Assembly (NCBI RefSeq): GCF_001280845.1 | Contig: NZ_LGHP01000002.1 | Location: 114,552-178,551, forward strand | Length of the DNA: 64,000 nt | Direction of reading: 5' to 3' | Source: Bacillus sp. FJAT-28004 | GTDB lineage: Bacteria; Bacillota; Bacilli; Paenibacillales; Paenibacillaceae | Part shown: positions 26,616 through 35,233 of the stretch, piece by piece | How positions within the stretch are numbered: the stretch's first letter is position 1 | Layout: each line of letters begins with the position of its first letter | Program-made: the position numbers and the translations under genes | The notes under the pieces: generated by a model | Databases searched by the model: none | What the model was told of the DNA's origin: nothing | The model's input: only the letters and a program-made list of their open reading frames with translations

Positions 26616-27475
26616 GCAACGATCAATTCTACTCCATAGGCCAAGCGGCAAAGATTTGTAATATCGCTGTTCAAACGCTGCGCTTTTACGACAAGATCGG
26701 CTTGGTGATACCCAGCCATACTGACAAATCCACAGGTTATCGTTATTACTCCAATTCTGAACTTCTTTATATTAAAATCGTCCAAGACATGAAAACATTG
26801 CAATTCTCGCTTGACGAAATAAAGGCAACTTTAAAAAGTGGAAGCTTGCATAGTTTAGTAGAGAAGCTTGAATTAAAACGAAAGAACATGATTTCTGAAA
26901 TTGTACAATTAGAGCAAATTGTACAATTGATTGGAAAGAGAACGAACCAAATTAATTATCTGCTGGATTTAGGCCATGAACTTAGAGACCTCGATGTTTT
27001 AGTGGAACTAAAACAATTGCCTGAGCGGTTCGTCCTATCTGATCGCAGTAGATCAGCCTGCGGGATGGAAGCGTCGGTCGTGAAGTTTACACAATTATTT
27101 CAGCGAGCTGACTCAAACGGATTCATTCCAAAACAATTGATGACGATCTACCATGAAAATATTTTGATATTCGACCGTGATGATTCCGATCTGGAATTTT
27201 GTATTTCTACTGACGCTTTGGGCGGACATGTTCCAAACGACTTTAGCCGTACCATCCCTGAAGGCGAATATATTACGGCTCTTTATTGCGGAATTCCGAA
27301 CGCAGAATCGTGCAAACGGATTTATAGCAAATTGCTGGAGTGGATGGAGAAACATAACTACATCGAAACGGGTCCGTCGATTGAGCTGTATCTGGTTGAT
27401 ATGGCTCAAATGATGAAGCCGGAGGAGTTTATTGTGGAGCTTCAAGTTTCTGTTCGGAAAGTGTTGACCCTATAG
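26612..27475 (+). CDS. MerR family regulator with effector-binding domain
   Basis: A 287-residue activator-type regulator. The N-terminal winged helix (residues 4-75) reads YSIGQAAKICNIAVQTLRFYDKIGL and includes the YRYYS wing. A coiled-coil dimerisation helix follows at about 80-125, and the remaining residues form a GyrI/BltR-like ligand-binding domain (ending around residue 285 with AQMMKPEEFIVELQV). MerR proteins of this build sense drugs or other hydrophobic ligands and activate exporters or modifying enzymes. The ATGA overlap with the phosphotransferase gene shows coupling. Confidence 0.87.
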   Translation: MSNDQFYSIGQAAKICNIAVQTLRFYDKIGLVIPSHTDKSTGYRYYSNSELLYIKIVQDMKTLQFSLDEIKATLKSGSLHSLVEKLELKRKNMISEIVQLEQIVQLIGKRTNQINYLLDLGHELRDLDVLVELKQLPERFVLSDRSRSACGMEASVVKFTQLFQRADSNGFIPKQLMTIYHENILIFDRDDSDLEFCISTDALGGHVPNDFSRTIPEGEYITALYCGIPNAESCKRIYSKLLEWMEKHNYIETGPSIELYLVDMAQMMKPEEFIVELQVSVRKVLTL

Positions 27476-27500
27476 TTACTATAGGGTTTATATTGTTTTT
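27467..27500 (+). terminator. Terminator overlapping the MerR stop codon
   Basis: A perfect nine-base stem (accctatag / ctatagggt) with a three-base loop starts inside the last codons of the MerR gene. T-rich sequence follows, with five T at 27496-27500. Confidence 0.75.
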
Positions 27501-27531
27501 ATCCACCAAGGATAGGGAGGAAAAAAACAAT

Positions 27532-28443
27532 ATGAATGTGATTTTGGGAACGGGTCCGCTGGGCAAGGCCGTAATGAGGGAGCTTGTTGCCCTTGGAGAA
27601 CCCGTCAAAATGGTTAGTTTGAGCGGGAAAGCTACTGTGCCTTCAGGGGTGAGATTAGAGCAAGCGAATGTAATGAATAAGGATGAGACAAAGGCAATTA
27701 TGAAAAAAGCAAAGATTGTCTTTCAGTGTGCGCAGCCGCCATATCAGAAATGGAATGATTTGTTTTTGCCTTTTCAGGAGCATATCGTATCGGGGGCCAT
27801 AGCTGCAGGAGCAAAGCTGGTCGTTGCCGAAAACGTATATATGTATGGGCAGGTTAAAGGGAGCATGCATGAAGGTTTACCATACTCAGCCGTTACTAAA
27901 AAGGGTAAAGTACGGGCGGACATGTCCAATCGACTGCTGCAGCTCTATCAAGAGGGCAAGCTGCAGGTGACGATGGGGCGAGGAGCGGATTTTTTCGGAC
28001 CGAATGTTCACAATTCTTCTGTTGGTTCGCGGATTTTCAAACGGATCGTGAAAGGCAAAGCTTGCACGGTCATGGGTAATCCGGATAAGAAGCATACGTA
28101 TACGTTTATCGATGATTTTGGGAAAGCGCTTGTTGTGTTAAGTCAAAATGAGGATGCATATGGCCGTGCCTGGCATGTTCCGAATGCTGACACGGTTACA
28201 ACAAGAGAGTTTGTTGAAACGGCTTATCGGCTTGCTGGATATTCTGCAAACATTCGAACGATGGGAAAAGGGATGCTTCGAATAGGGGGATTGTTCATAC
28301 CGGAAGCGCGAGAAAGCATTGAAATGTTGTATCAGTTCGAGAATGATTTTATTATAGACAGCAGTCCATTTTCGAAACGGTATGGCTTGACGGCAACCCC
28401 CTTAGAGGAAGCTATAGCTAAAACATTAGAATTAACAGAGTAG
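27532..28443 (+). CDS. NAD-dependent epimerase/dehydratase family protein
   Basis: A 303-residue extended SDR-like protein. It begins with the strand MNVILGTGPLGKAVMREL, whose GTGPLG is the nucleotide-binding turn. In the place of the usual YxxxK it has a SNRLLQLYQEGK segment and the catalytic tyrosine is uncertain, so it may be an atypical, reductase-like member. It ends with a substrate-binding lobe (TYTFIDDFGKALVVL). The substrate is unknown. The ATG follows gggagg by eleven bases; an upstream in-frame start at 27493 lies in the terminator tail. Confidence 0.8.
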   Translation: MNVILGTGPLGKAVMRELVALGEPVKMVSLSGKATVPSGVRLEQANVMNKDETKAIMKKAKIVFQCAQPPYQKWNDLFLPFQEHIVSGAIAAGAKLVVAENVYMYGQVKGSMHEGLPYSAVTKKGKVRADMSNRLLQLYQEGKLQVTMGRGADFFGPNVHNSSVGSRIFKRIVKGKACTVMGNPDKKHTYTFIDDFGKALVVLSQNEDAYGRAWHVPNADTVTTREFVETAYRLAGYSANIRTMGKGMLRIGGLFIPEARESIEMLYQFENDFIIDSSPFSKRYGLTATPLEEAIAKTLELTE

Positions 28444-28484
28444 AGGTTTTGAAGGCGGTACCCAGAACAGTTGGAGGTGCGCTT

Positions 28485-29534
28485 ATGAATGAAAATAATC
28501 AATGGAATGCTAATACATTGGTGAAAATTGATCATTACAAATTTAGTGGACTGGACAGTTCTTTAATCGGTGCAATTAAATCTACGGCCGACTTTTATCA
28601 AATGCCGCTATCGGCAGCATGGATTTATGGTATGACGGGGCTTGCTTTCTTACATGTAACGGATGAAAGACTAGTTGAACCCAATGGGGGACCTCCTGAG
28701 CCGGAGGTTTTTCGACTCGTTCGCAATATTGGATTAGAGGTTCGTGGACTGCATACGTATGCGGATGGTGTAAACTTTAAGCTATTGCAAGCAGAAGCGT
28801 GGGAGAAAGCGAAACTCGCCTTACAAGCCAATCAGCCCGTTTTTTCTAAAAATATTGATATTCAAAATCAAACATCAGTCGTGTACGCCCATGATGAAAA
28901 TGGTTATTATACTTATTCATGGCATACTGGGTATGAGCACAGCGAAGATGCAATACCTTGGAACTTCTTAGGTCTAAGCCGCTGTCCTTGTATAAACTGT
29001 GTGAAGGATCGAGAGTCATACGAAGGTAGAAACACGACAGGCGGTCTCATTTCTTTGCACTCGGCTGTGCCCATCCAAGCAGTAGACGAGCGGGCTGCTT
29101 TTAGAGAAGCGCTTGATTATGTTATTCGTTTAAATGAGGATGGCGCTTATCGGTGGCAGGATAAAACGTATCTAGTTGGTGCAAAAGCTTATGAACGGTG
29201 GCTGGACGCACTCGCGACCGAAACGATGGATAAATATTATTTCAGTTTATTTATCGAGATTTTGTGCGAAGCTAGGAGTCATGCCGTGCTGTTCCTGACG
29301 GAATTAAAGGGAAAAGCATCAGGTATGGAAGAACAAAGCTTAAACGAGTTAATCCATACGTATAGCGAGGTTGTCTCTCGATCTAATAAGTTGAAAGAGA
29401 TGTATCCGTATCAAGAGCCGCGAGAGCGTGAAGTGAAACAAAAAGAGCAATGTATAACTATCGTTAAAGAGTTAATGACATTAGAGAATGACGCTTTCTC
29501 TATTTTAAAAGACATTTATGCTGGGGGACAATGA
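28485..29534 (+). CDS. Unrecognised protein with a possible C39/BtrH-like fold
   Basis: A 349-residue soluble protein that I cannot place firmly. The N-terminal two thirds read like a papain-type or BtrH_N-like domain (for example SLIGAIKSTADFYQMPLSAAWIYGMTGLAF, then NGYYTYSWHTGYEHSEDAIPW), but the expected catalytic Cys near the start is replaced by Ile or Ala. A CPCINC cluster sits in the middle (about residue 167-172). The last about 120 residues are helical and acidic. A strong ttggaggtg site precedes the ATG. The end overlaps the S66 peptidase gene by four bases, so the two proteins probably work in one pathway. Confidence 0.55.
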   Translation: MNENNQWNANTLVKIDHYKFSGLDSSLIGAIKSTADFYQMPLSAAWIYGMTGLAFLHVTDERLVEPNGGPPEPEVFRLVRNIGLEVRGLHTYADGVNFKLLQAEAWEKAKLALQANQPVFSKNIDIQNQTSVVYAHDENGYYTYSWHTGYEHSEDAIPWNFLGLSRCPCINCVKDRESYEGRNTTGGLISLHSAVPIQAVDERAAFREALDYVIRLNEDGAYRWQDKTYLVGAKAYERWLDALATETMDKYYFSLFIEILCEARSHAVLFLTELKGKASGMEEQSLNELIHTYSEVVSRSNKLKEMYPYQEPREREVKQKEQCITIVKELMTLENDAFSILKDIYAGGQ

Positions 29535-30547
29535 TGATAAAATATCCGCAGTTTGAAGAAGGAGCAACGATAGGCGTAACCGCACCATCGTATGGGGTTT
29601 CTGCTCATATGCATGACTCGTTTAAGCTAGCTTGCAGTCGTATGGAGACGAAAGGGTATTCAATCATTTGCGGGGAGACGGTTTGGACGCAAAATAAAGC
29701 CAAATCATCAACAGCCAAAAAACGAGCGGATGAGTTTAATGAAATGATGAGCAGCGATCACATTGATATCATCATTCCTCCATGGGGAGGCGAGCTGTTG
29801 ATTGAGATGCTTGAACATATAGATTTTAACCACTTAAATGATAAATGGATAATGGGCTATTCAGATATAAGCGTGCTGCTATTTGCGACTACGTTAAAGA
29901 CAGGAATAGCGACTGCACATGGTGCTAATTTATTTGATTTAAGAGGCGAATATTCGGATGAGACGACAGCCATGTGGCAACCGGTTTTATCTACTAAGGC
30001 AGGAGAATCTATTATTCAATATTCGTCTAACAACTATCAAAAAGAATGGCAGCACGATAAACCTACACCCTATGTATTTCATTTGAACGAGCCTACATAC
30101 TGGAAATCTACCTCAAACCAACAAGTGAAGACCCAAGGGCGTTTACTTGGAGGCTGTATTGATGTGATCAGACATTTAGTCGGTACACCTTATGGTGATG
30201 TATCAGCCTTTCGAGAGCAGTTTATCGATGGTGAGCCTATTTTGTGGTACCTCGAAAACTGTGAGTTATCGACAGTAGATTTACGCAGATCCTTGGTCCA
30301 AATGAAGCTGGCAGGCTGGTTTGAGCAAAGCCCATGCATTTTGTTCGGGCGGAGTCCAGCAAATCAACCCGTGGATGGTTATACTATTGAAGATGTGTAT
30401 AATGAGCTCGCTGACGAGCTTCAAATTCCGATTATTTATGATGTGGATTGCGGGCATGTCCCTCCACAAATTACGCTCATAAACGGTGCCTATGCAGAAG
30501 TGGAAGTTGATGAGGGGAAAGGTATAGTCAGGCAGTATTTTAAATAG
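29531..30547 (+). CDS. S66 family LD-carboxypeptidase / MccF-like peptidase
   Basis: A 338-residue serine peptidase of family S66. The N-terminus GATIGVTAPSYGVS, the conserved IDIIIPPWGGE stretch and the nucleophile turn MGYSDIS (Ser about 111) match LdcA and MccF. The later Glu (YLENCELS) and His (DVDCGHVPPQ) of the Ser-Glu-His triad are visible. LdcA trims muropeptides, whereas MccF cleaves microcin C-type nucleotide-peptide antibiotics and gives immunity. The length and the GYSDIS form are closer to MccF-like members. Coupling with an unknown upstream protein keeps both roles open. A terminator follows. Confidence 0.83.
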   Translation: MMIKYPQFEEGATIGVTAPSYGVSAHMHDSFKLACSRMETKGYSIICGETVWTQNKAKSSTAKKRADEFNEMMSSDHIDIIIPPWGGELLIEMLEHIDFNHLNDKWIMGYSDISVLLFATTLKTGIATAHGANLFDLRGEYSDETTAMWQPVLSTKAGESIIQYSSNNYQKEWQHDKPTPYVFHLNEPTYWKSTSNQQVKTQGRLLGGCIDVIRHLVGTPYGDVSAFREQFIDGEPILWYLENCELSTVDLRRSLVQMKLAGWFEQSPCILFGRSPANQPVDGYTIEDVYNELADELQIPIIYDVDCGHVPPQITLINGAYAEVEVDEGKGIVRQYFK

Positions 30548-30630
30548 CGAAAAAAGTCAAAAAAGATGCGATTTCAGAAAAGAGATGACCCTAAGCAAGT
30601 GTGGGCACTGAAAAAGTTCCTCATAAACTA

Positions 30631-30676
30631 AAAAGGCACAGATCTTCAGATTTTTGAGGAATCTGTGCCTTTTTTC
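30631..30676 (+). terminator. Terminator after the S66 peptidase gene
   Basis: The 13-base arm aaaaggcacagat pairs with atctgtgcctttt and is followed by T. It also lies downstream of the minus-strand ferredoxin gene and could end transcription from both sides. Confidence 0.85.
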
Positions 30677-30754
30677 TGTATAATTAACTCAACTTTCGTC
30701 TAAAGAGGTCTGGATTTTCGGCATGGCCGTTGAATAATGTCACTGTACCATGAT

Positions 30755-31069
30755 CTATTGTGCGGACTCAGCGGAAGTCCGGCTCCGTCGAGGCTGTACT
30801 CTCTCCACGACGGCGTCGCTTTGGCATAGACTCATACATAGAAGACGACGGTTCAACTCAAGCTCTTGAACAGAAATCATACAGAGGTCTGCATCTACCG
30901 GTTGAACGGTTCCTTCTTTCACCTCGATCAAGCATGTTCGGCACGTTCCATTGCGGCATGAATACGGCAACCGAACTCCCTGCCGGATGGCCGCATCGAG
31001 AATCAGCTCCTCACGGCCGACCGTAAATGTTTGATTGGAGGGCTGAATTTTGACATTAAATTCATTCAT
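30755..31069 (-). CDS. 2Fe-2S ferredoxin (plant type)
   Basis: A 104-residue electron carrier. Cys38, Cys43, Cys46 (SCRNGTCRTC) and Cys78 (RRLLC) form the CX4CX2CX31C pattern of plant-type 2Fe-2S ferredoxins. Cys63 and Cys82 are additional. The last about 15 residues are Ser/Arg-rich and not part of the fold. The gene starts inside the end of the diiron protein gene (four-base overlap), so the two are translated together. The most likely job is to pass electrons to the diiron site. No ferredoxin reductase is adjacent. Confidence 0.88.
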   Translation of the reverse strand: MNEFNVKIQPSNQTFTVGREELILDAAIRQGVRLPYSCRNGTCRTCLIEVKEGTVQPVDADLCMISVQELELNRRLLCMSLCQSDAVVERVQPRRSRTSAESAQ

Positions 31070-32358
31070 GAAACCTTACCAGCCTTAGCTTCAATCTCCA
31101 CAATTTTCGCTTGTATCCGGCTATTAAACGGTTCATAGTCCCACTCTTGATGCTTGCTTACCATCCAGACTTGCCAAAGTTCAAGCATCTCTTCCTTCAA
31201 ATCTTCCAATACATCCAAATCTCCATTCAGACGATGCAGCACCCACTTATGTCCGTAAGCAAGATGGATACTCTCATCCGCCCAATCGTAATCAAAGTCC
31301 TGGGAGCTTGCCGTATCTCCGGCTGCTTCGAATTCCGCTTTCAGTCCCGCTTTCCAACCCGGACCACCCGACTCGAATGCATGCAGCAATGCCAACACAC
31401 CCACTTCTCCCTTGACACTCGCAGCGATGTAGTGGTCTGCTACGACTGGATAATCAATGCCGACCTCGAATCCCCAAGCCTTCATCCGCTCTTCTCCCAT
31501 CATGCAGTGCCTTGATTCGTCGAATGCCCAACGGGAACAATCCAAGTAAAATTCCCAGGGCATGCCATTCCATTTCCACAACACGAACAAAGGAATCTCC
31601 GCAGCCCATATTTCATTGACATGATTGATTCCTTGCCATATTTGCCGTTCGATGAATTTTTCGGGATGCTTCGGCGGCATATGGTAAACGGCGGAAATAA
31701 ACCTTGGATCCCTCCGCGGGACAGTCGGCGGGATATATTCCGGACGGTCGTTGACTTCCTGTGTGATTTCACCGCTCTTCTGATCTTTGCCGAGCAACCC
31801 GCCGATATTCTTTAAGGAGAGCTGCAGGGCTTCCCGCCATGCTTGAACTTCTTTCCCGGCAGCGGTTTCCTGCAATTGAGCGAAAAGCTCTTTGATTTCG
31901 TCCAGTTGGGACCGGATTTGCGGAGCGAATCGGCTCATGAACTCAACTGTCGGCGCATCATCCAACGGATCGGCGTCCCGAAGATATGTTTCATAAGCTT
32001 CGATCAACGCTTCCTTCGTAACGAAGTATACGGCGGTGATTAGCTCCGCATCGTTGTTGCATCTAATTAACGAAGAGAGAAATTTCGACAAATACGGATC
32101 GTGCTCTTGATCCACGTCCCTCCGCGGATATCTCATCTCTAGTACCCGGGTCCTTAATGCATCAGCCCGCAAGGAATCCTGCCATATATGGCGCGGGAGC
32201 TGCTTTTTCAATTCCCAATTGGCAATGTTTACATGGTAGCCCCCAAGCGTCCTCATCAATTCTCTCTCTACAAGATACAGCCGTTTAATCATTTCGGATG
32301 CTGCATCCACAGTACGTTTCCCGGGCATTCCCATTACAAGAACCTGCTCTTGTGTCAT
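31066..32358 (-). CDS. Ferritin-like diiron protein (DUF455-like), putative oxygenase
   Basis: A 430-residue mostly helical protein. Two ExxH motifs, ESRH at 281-284 and ESIH at 362-365, together with Glu250/Glu254 and Glu329 in facing helices, form the four-carboxylate, two-histidine set expected for a non-haem diiron centre. The N-terminal part (ELMRTLGGYHVNIANWELK and HIWQDSLRADALRTR) resembles DUF455/MiaE-like ferritin-superfamily proteins. The chain is longer than simple members because of a middle insertion at about 130-215. Pairing with a 2Fe-2S ferredoxin suggests an oxygenase or oxidase. It is divergent from an AraC-type regulator and a sugar transport operon, which may mean shared control. 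Confidence 0.72.
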   Translation of the reverse strand: MTQEQVLVMGMPGKRTVDAASEMIKRLYLVERELMRTLGGYHVNIANWELKKQLPRHIWQDSLRADALRTRVLEMRYPRRDVDQEHDPYLSKFLSSLIRCNNDAELITAVYFVTKEALIEAYETYLRDADPLDDAPTVEFMSRFAPQIRSQLDEIKELFAQLQETAAGKEVQAWREALQLSLKNIGGLLGKDQKSGEITQEVNDRPEYIPPTVPRRDPRFISAVYHMPPKHPEKFIERQIWQGINHVNEIWAAEIPLFVLWKWNGMPWEFYLDCSRWAFDESRHCMMGEERMKAWGFEVGIDYPVVADHYIAASVKGEVGVLALLHAFESGGPGWKAGLKAEFEAAGDTASSQDFDYDWADESIHLAYGHKWVLHRLNGDLDVLEDLKEEMLELWQVWMVSKHQEWDYEPFNSRIQAKIVEIEAKAGKVS

Positions 32359-32522
32359 TTCTCATTTCCCCTTAGTTATGAACTGTGTTATTTTATTGAC
32401 TTGTGATTTTCTTCATGATAGCAGTCTGAATGAAAGAAGACCATTTACGAATGTTGTAAATTCTTATATATTTGTTGAATGAATTCTTTCATATTTTCAT
32501 TTTTTTCGTAGGAGGGATCGTG

Positions 32523-33464
32523 GTGGAGCAACTTTTTAGTATTCAGAAATTATATACATCCATCCTCATGGAATGGATGCATTATGCCAAGGTTCCCAAA
32601 GGGTGGTCGTTTCCCAATCACAAGCACTCCTTGTTTGAATTTATTTACTGCGCTTCCGGGAGAATGGAGCAGTGGGTAAATGGGCAGTCGTTTATACTGC
32701 AGGAAGGGGATTCCCTCATCATCAAGTACGGCCACGTTCACCATACCGCCGAGCTTACAGAAGACACTGAGTTTTTTGTGTTCCATTTTGATATGGATAT
32801 GAAGGAAGTACAGACGATATTTCAGGTTGTTCCGAATCCGCATATTCCGTCCGGTCAGGAGGATAACGGCATTTGTTCCGTCAGCCGACGAGTCAGGGAT
32901 TTCCTGGATGAATTTAAAGAACTGTTGATACATCATAACGATCTAGCAGAGTATGTCGACAATCGGATGGAGCAGTCCGTGAAGCTTCTTCGGATGCAGA
33001 TGCGCGTAATTGACCTGATCTGTTTAATTGCGGAGCACTTTACCAGGGAATCGAGTGTTTACTTAAACAGCTCCATGAGTCCAGCACAAATCAACCTTGC
33101 CCATGAAGTGGCATTCCAGCTCGAATCGCATTCGGGAGAACGACTGCAAATTAATGAACTGGCGGAAAAAACCGGCTTCCACCGCTCCTACGTGAGCAGC
33201 TGCTTCAAAGAAGTATACGGAATCTCACCTCGTAAGTACTTAACGAAGATTAAAGTCCGAACAGCTAAGCAGCTATTGCAAAATACGGAGTTAACCGTTA
33301 CTGAAATCGCAGAAAAGCTGGAATTTTCTTCTCCCGCGCACTTTAGTAAATTTTTCCTAAACAACGTGGGCTTACCCCCTCTAAAATACCGGAACCAACT
33401 TTACCAATATTCTAATCATCCGATAAAATCAAATGATGACATCACTGAAAAGGAGTTATTATAA
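32523..33464 (+). CDS. AraC family transcriptional regulator
   Basis: A 313-residue regulator with an N-terminal cupin (about 20-100, with FPNHKHSLFEFIYCASG and the GHVHHTAEL metal/sugar-pocket type motif) and a C-terminal AraC helix-turn-helix pair (about 210-300, with INELAEKTGFHRSYVSSCFKEVYG and TEIAEKLEFSSPAHFSKFF). Two GTG codons (32520, 32523) follow ggaggg; the second has the better spacing of seven. The stop overlaps the sensor kinase start (TAATG). The spacer to the divergent diiron gene holds a tttac-N7-gtaaa repeat at about 32449 that could be an operator. Confidence 0.87.
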   Translation: MEQLFSIQKLYTSILMEWMHYAKVPKGWSFPNHKHSLFEFIYCASGRMEQWVNGQSFILQEGDSLIIKYGHVHHTAELTEDTEFFVFHFDMDMKEVQTIFQVVPNPHIPSGQEDNGICSVSRRVRDFLDEFKELLIHHNDLAEYVDNRMEQSVKLLRMQMRVIDLICLIAEHFTRESSVYLNSSMSPAQINLAHEVAFQLESHSGERLQINELAEKTGFHRSYVSSCFKEVYGISPRKYLTKIKVRTAKQLLQNTELTVTEIAEKLEFSSPAHFSKFFLNNVGLPPLKYRNQLYQYSNHPIKSNDDITEKELL

Positions 33465-35233
33465 TGGGTGCTAAGAAAATGATCGATGGTATTCCGAGAT
33501 TTTCCTGGAACTCAATTCGCTTCAAGCTGGTCATCGTCATACTACTCATCCTCGTCCCTCTGATCTCCCTGCTCATTTATTTGAGTGATTACGCCGTTCA
33601 TGTCGTCCGAAGTCAAATTGCCGAATCCAACAAAAACTTAATATCGCTATACATGGGACAGATCGATAATAGTTTAGAGGTTGTCGACGAGTATTTGATC
33701 AATCTCATGCTAGAGGGTGCAGACCGGAAAGACCTACAGTACTTTACAAAAGACTCGGACCGTTATTATTTGGCCATTACACGACTAAGCAACAAGATAA
33801 CGAACATTCTATCCTATCAACCGATAGACGGCTTCTTTATTTACTCTACCACCGGGCAGGATTATATAGGATCATCTTCAGCAAAAACAACTTTTGAGGA
33901 GAGGCAAAACGTAAGGACATTTATCGAACAGATGGATAAAACCGATACCGATCCAAAAGAAATGTATCAAAAAGGCTGGTTTGTGAAGCAATTCGAAGCC
34001 AATCATTACCTGTTTCGCCTGCTAAAACAAGATGATAGTTATGTAGGGGCATGGATCAAAATGGATAACTTAATGATACCTCTCAAATTAATAAATATTG
34101 GCGAGAAAGGTGCATCTTTGTTTGTGAACGACCGCGGCGAGCCGATGGTCAACCCTGAATTTGTACACAATAATAGTATTGTATTGAGTCAGAACCTTCA
34201 CGATTATTATCTAACCGGAACGAAGAATCGTTATTTAGCGGTCGGCAAACATTCCTCAAAAGGAGAGTTCAGCTTATATGCGTTTATACCGGATGAGAAA
34301 ATACTTGAGAATTTGCCGAAACTGAGAAAAATCATTATTTTCATGCTTCTTGGGGCGGTCATTTTGTTTCCAATTTGTATTCTGCTCTTGAGAAAATCAT
34401 TACTTGTTCCTATTAGAAGATTGCTGCAAGCGATGAAACAGATTAGGGACGGAAATCTGGACGTCCGGATTAAACCGTTTTCAACGTCGAACGAATTCCA
34501 AATCGTTAACGATACATTCAACAATATGATGTCCCAAATTCAAGATTTGAAAAACAATGTATATGAGGAACAACTGAATAAACAGAAGGCTGAGCTGCAG
34601 CATTTGCAGCTGCAAATTAACCCACATTTTTACATGAATTCGCTGAATATTTTGTATACGCTTGCACGGACGAAGAATATTGTGCTTATTGAAGAAATGT
34701 CCTTATGTTTAATCCAGTATTTCCGTTATATGTTTAGGAATAATCTGGATTATGTTTCTTTAAACGATGAGTTGAAGCATGTACGCAACTATATCCGAAT
34801 CCAGGAGTTAAGATTTCCTGATTATTTGAACTGCGAGATTGAGGCTCCTGAGTTTCTGCTTTCAACTCCCATACCACCGTTAGTCATCCAGACTTTTGTA
34901 GAAAATACGGTTAAGCATGCGGTTACAATGGATGAGCCTATCCTGCTGTCGATACGGGTTGAATTGTATAATCGTGCTGAGGAGCCCTGTTTGTTCATCA
35001 AGATAACAGATACGGGAAAGGGTTTCAATGACGACGTTCTGAGGATGATTCATAAAGGCAAGCGCATTGTGAACGAAGAAGGAGAGCGTATCGGAATATG
35101 GAACGTTCAGCAAAGGCTTCAACTGTTGTATCAGAACCGCGCACAAGTTTCATTTGCAAATGCGGCTCCTTCAGGCGCTGAAATCGAGATCGTGCTGCCT
35201 TTACAACCAGATATAAGAAATAGGGTGTTTTAA
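33464..35233 (+). CDS. YesM-type sensor histidine kinase
   Basis: A 589-residue membrane kinase. One transmembrane helix near residues 15-38 and a second at about 285-308 enclose an extracellular sensing domain of the Cache type. A HAMP linker follows (SLLVPIRRLLQAMKQIRDGNL), then the His_kinase domain with INPHFYMNSLN (His388 is the phospho-acceptor) and a GHKL ATPase domain with ENTVKHAV (N box) and DTGKGF (G1). YesM kinases sense sugars, often through the binding protein, and signal to the YesN regulator encoded next. An aaaaggag site precedes the ATG. Confidence 0.92.
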   Translation: MGAKKMIDGIPRFSWNSIRFKLVIVILLILVPLISLLIYLSDYAVHVVRSQIAESNKNLISLYMGQIDNSLEVVDEYLINLMLEGADRKDLQYFTKDSDRYYLAITRLSNKITNILSYQPIDGFFIYSTTGQDYIGSSSAKTTFEERQNVRTFIEQMDKTDTDPKEMYQKGWFVKQFEANHYLFRLLKQDDSYVGAWIKMDNLMIPLKLINIGEKGASLFVNDRGEPMVNPEFVHNNSIVLSQNLHDYYLTGTKNRYLAVGKHSSKGEFSLYAFIPDEKILENLPKLRKIIIFMLLGAVILFPICILLLRKSLLVPIRRLLQAMKQIRDGNLDVRIKPFSTSNEFQIVNDTFNNMMSQIQDLKNNVYEEQLNKQKAELQHLQLQINPHFYMNSLNILYTLARTKNIVLIEEMSLCLIQYFRYMFRNNLDYVSLNDELKHVRNYIRIQELRFPDYLNCEIEAPEFLLSTPIPPLVIQTFVENTVKHAVTMDEPILLSIRVELYNRAEEPCLFIKITDTGKGFNDDVLRMIHKGKRIVNEEGERIGIWNVQQRLQLLYQNRAQVSFANAAPSGAEIEIVLPLQPDIRNRVF

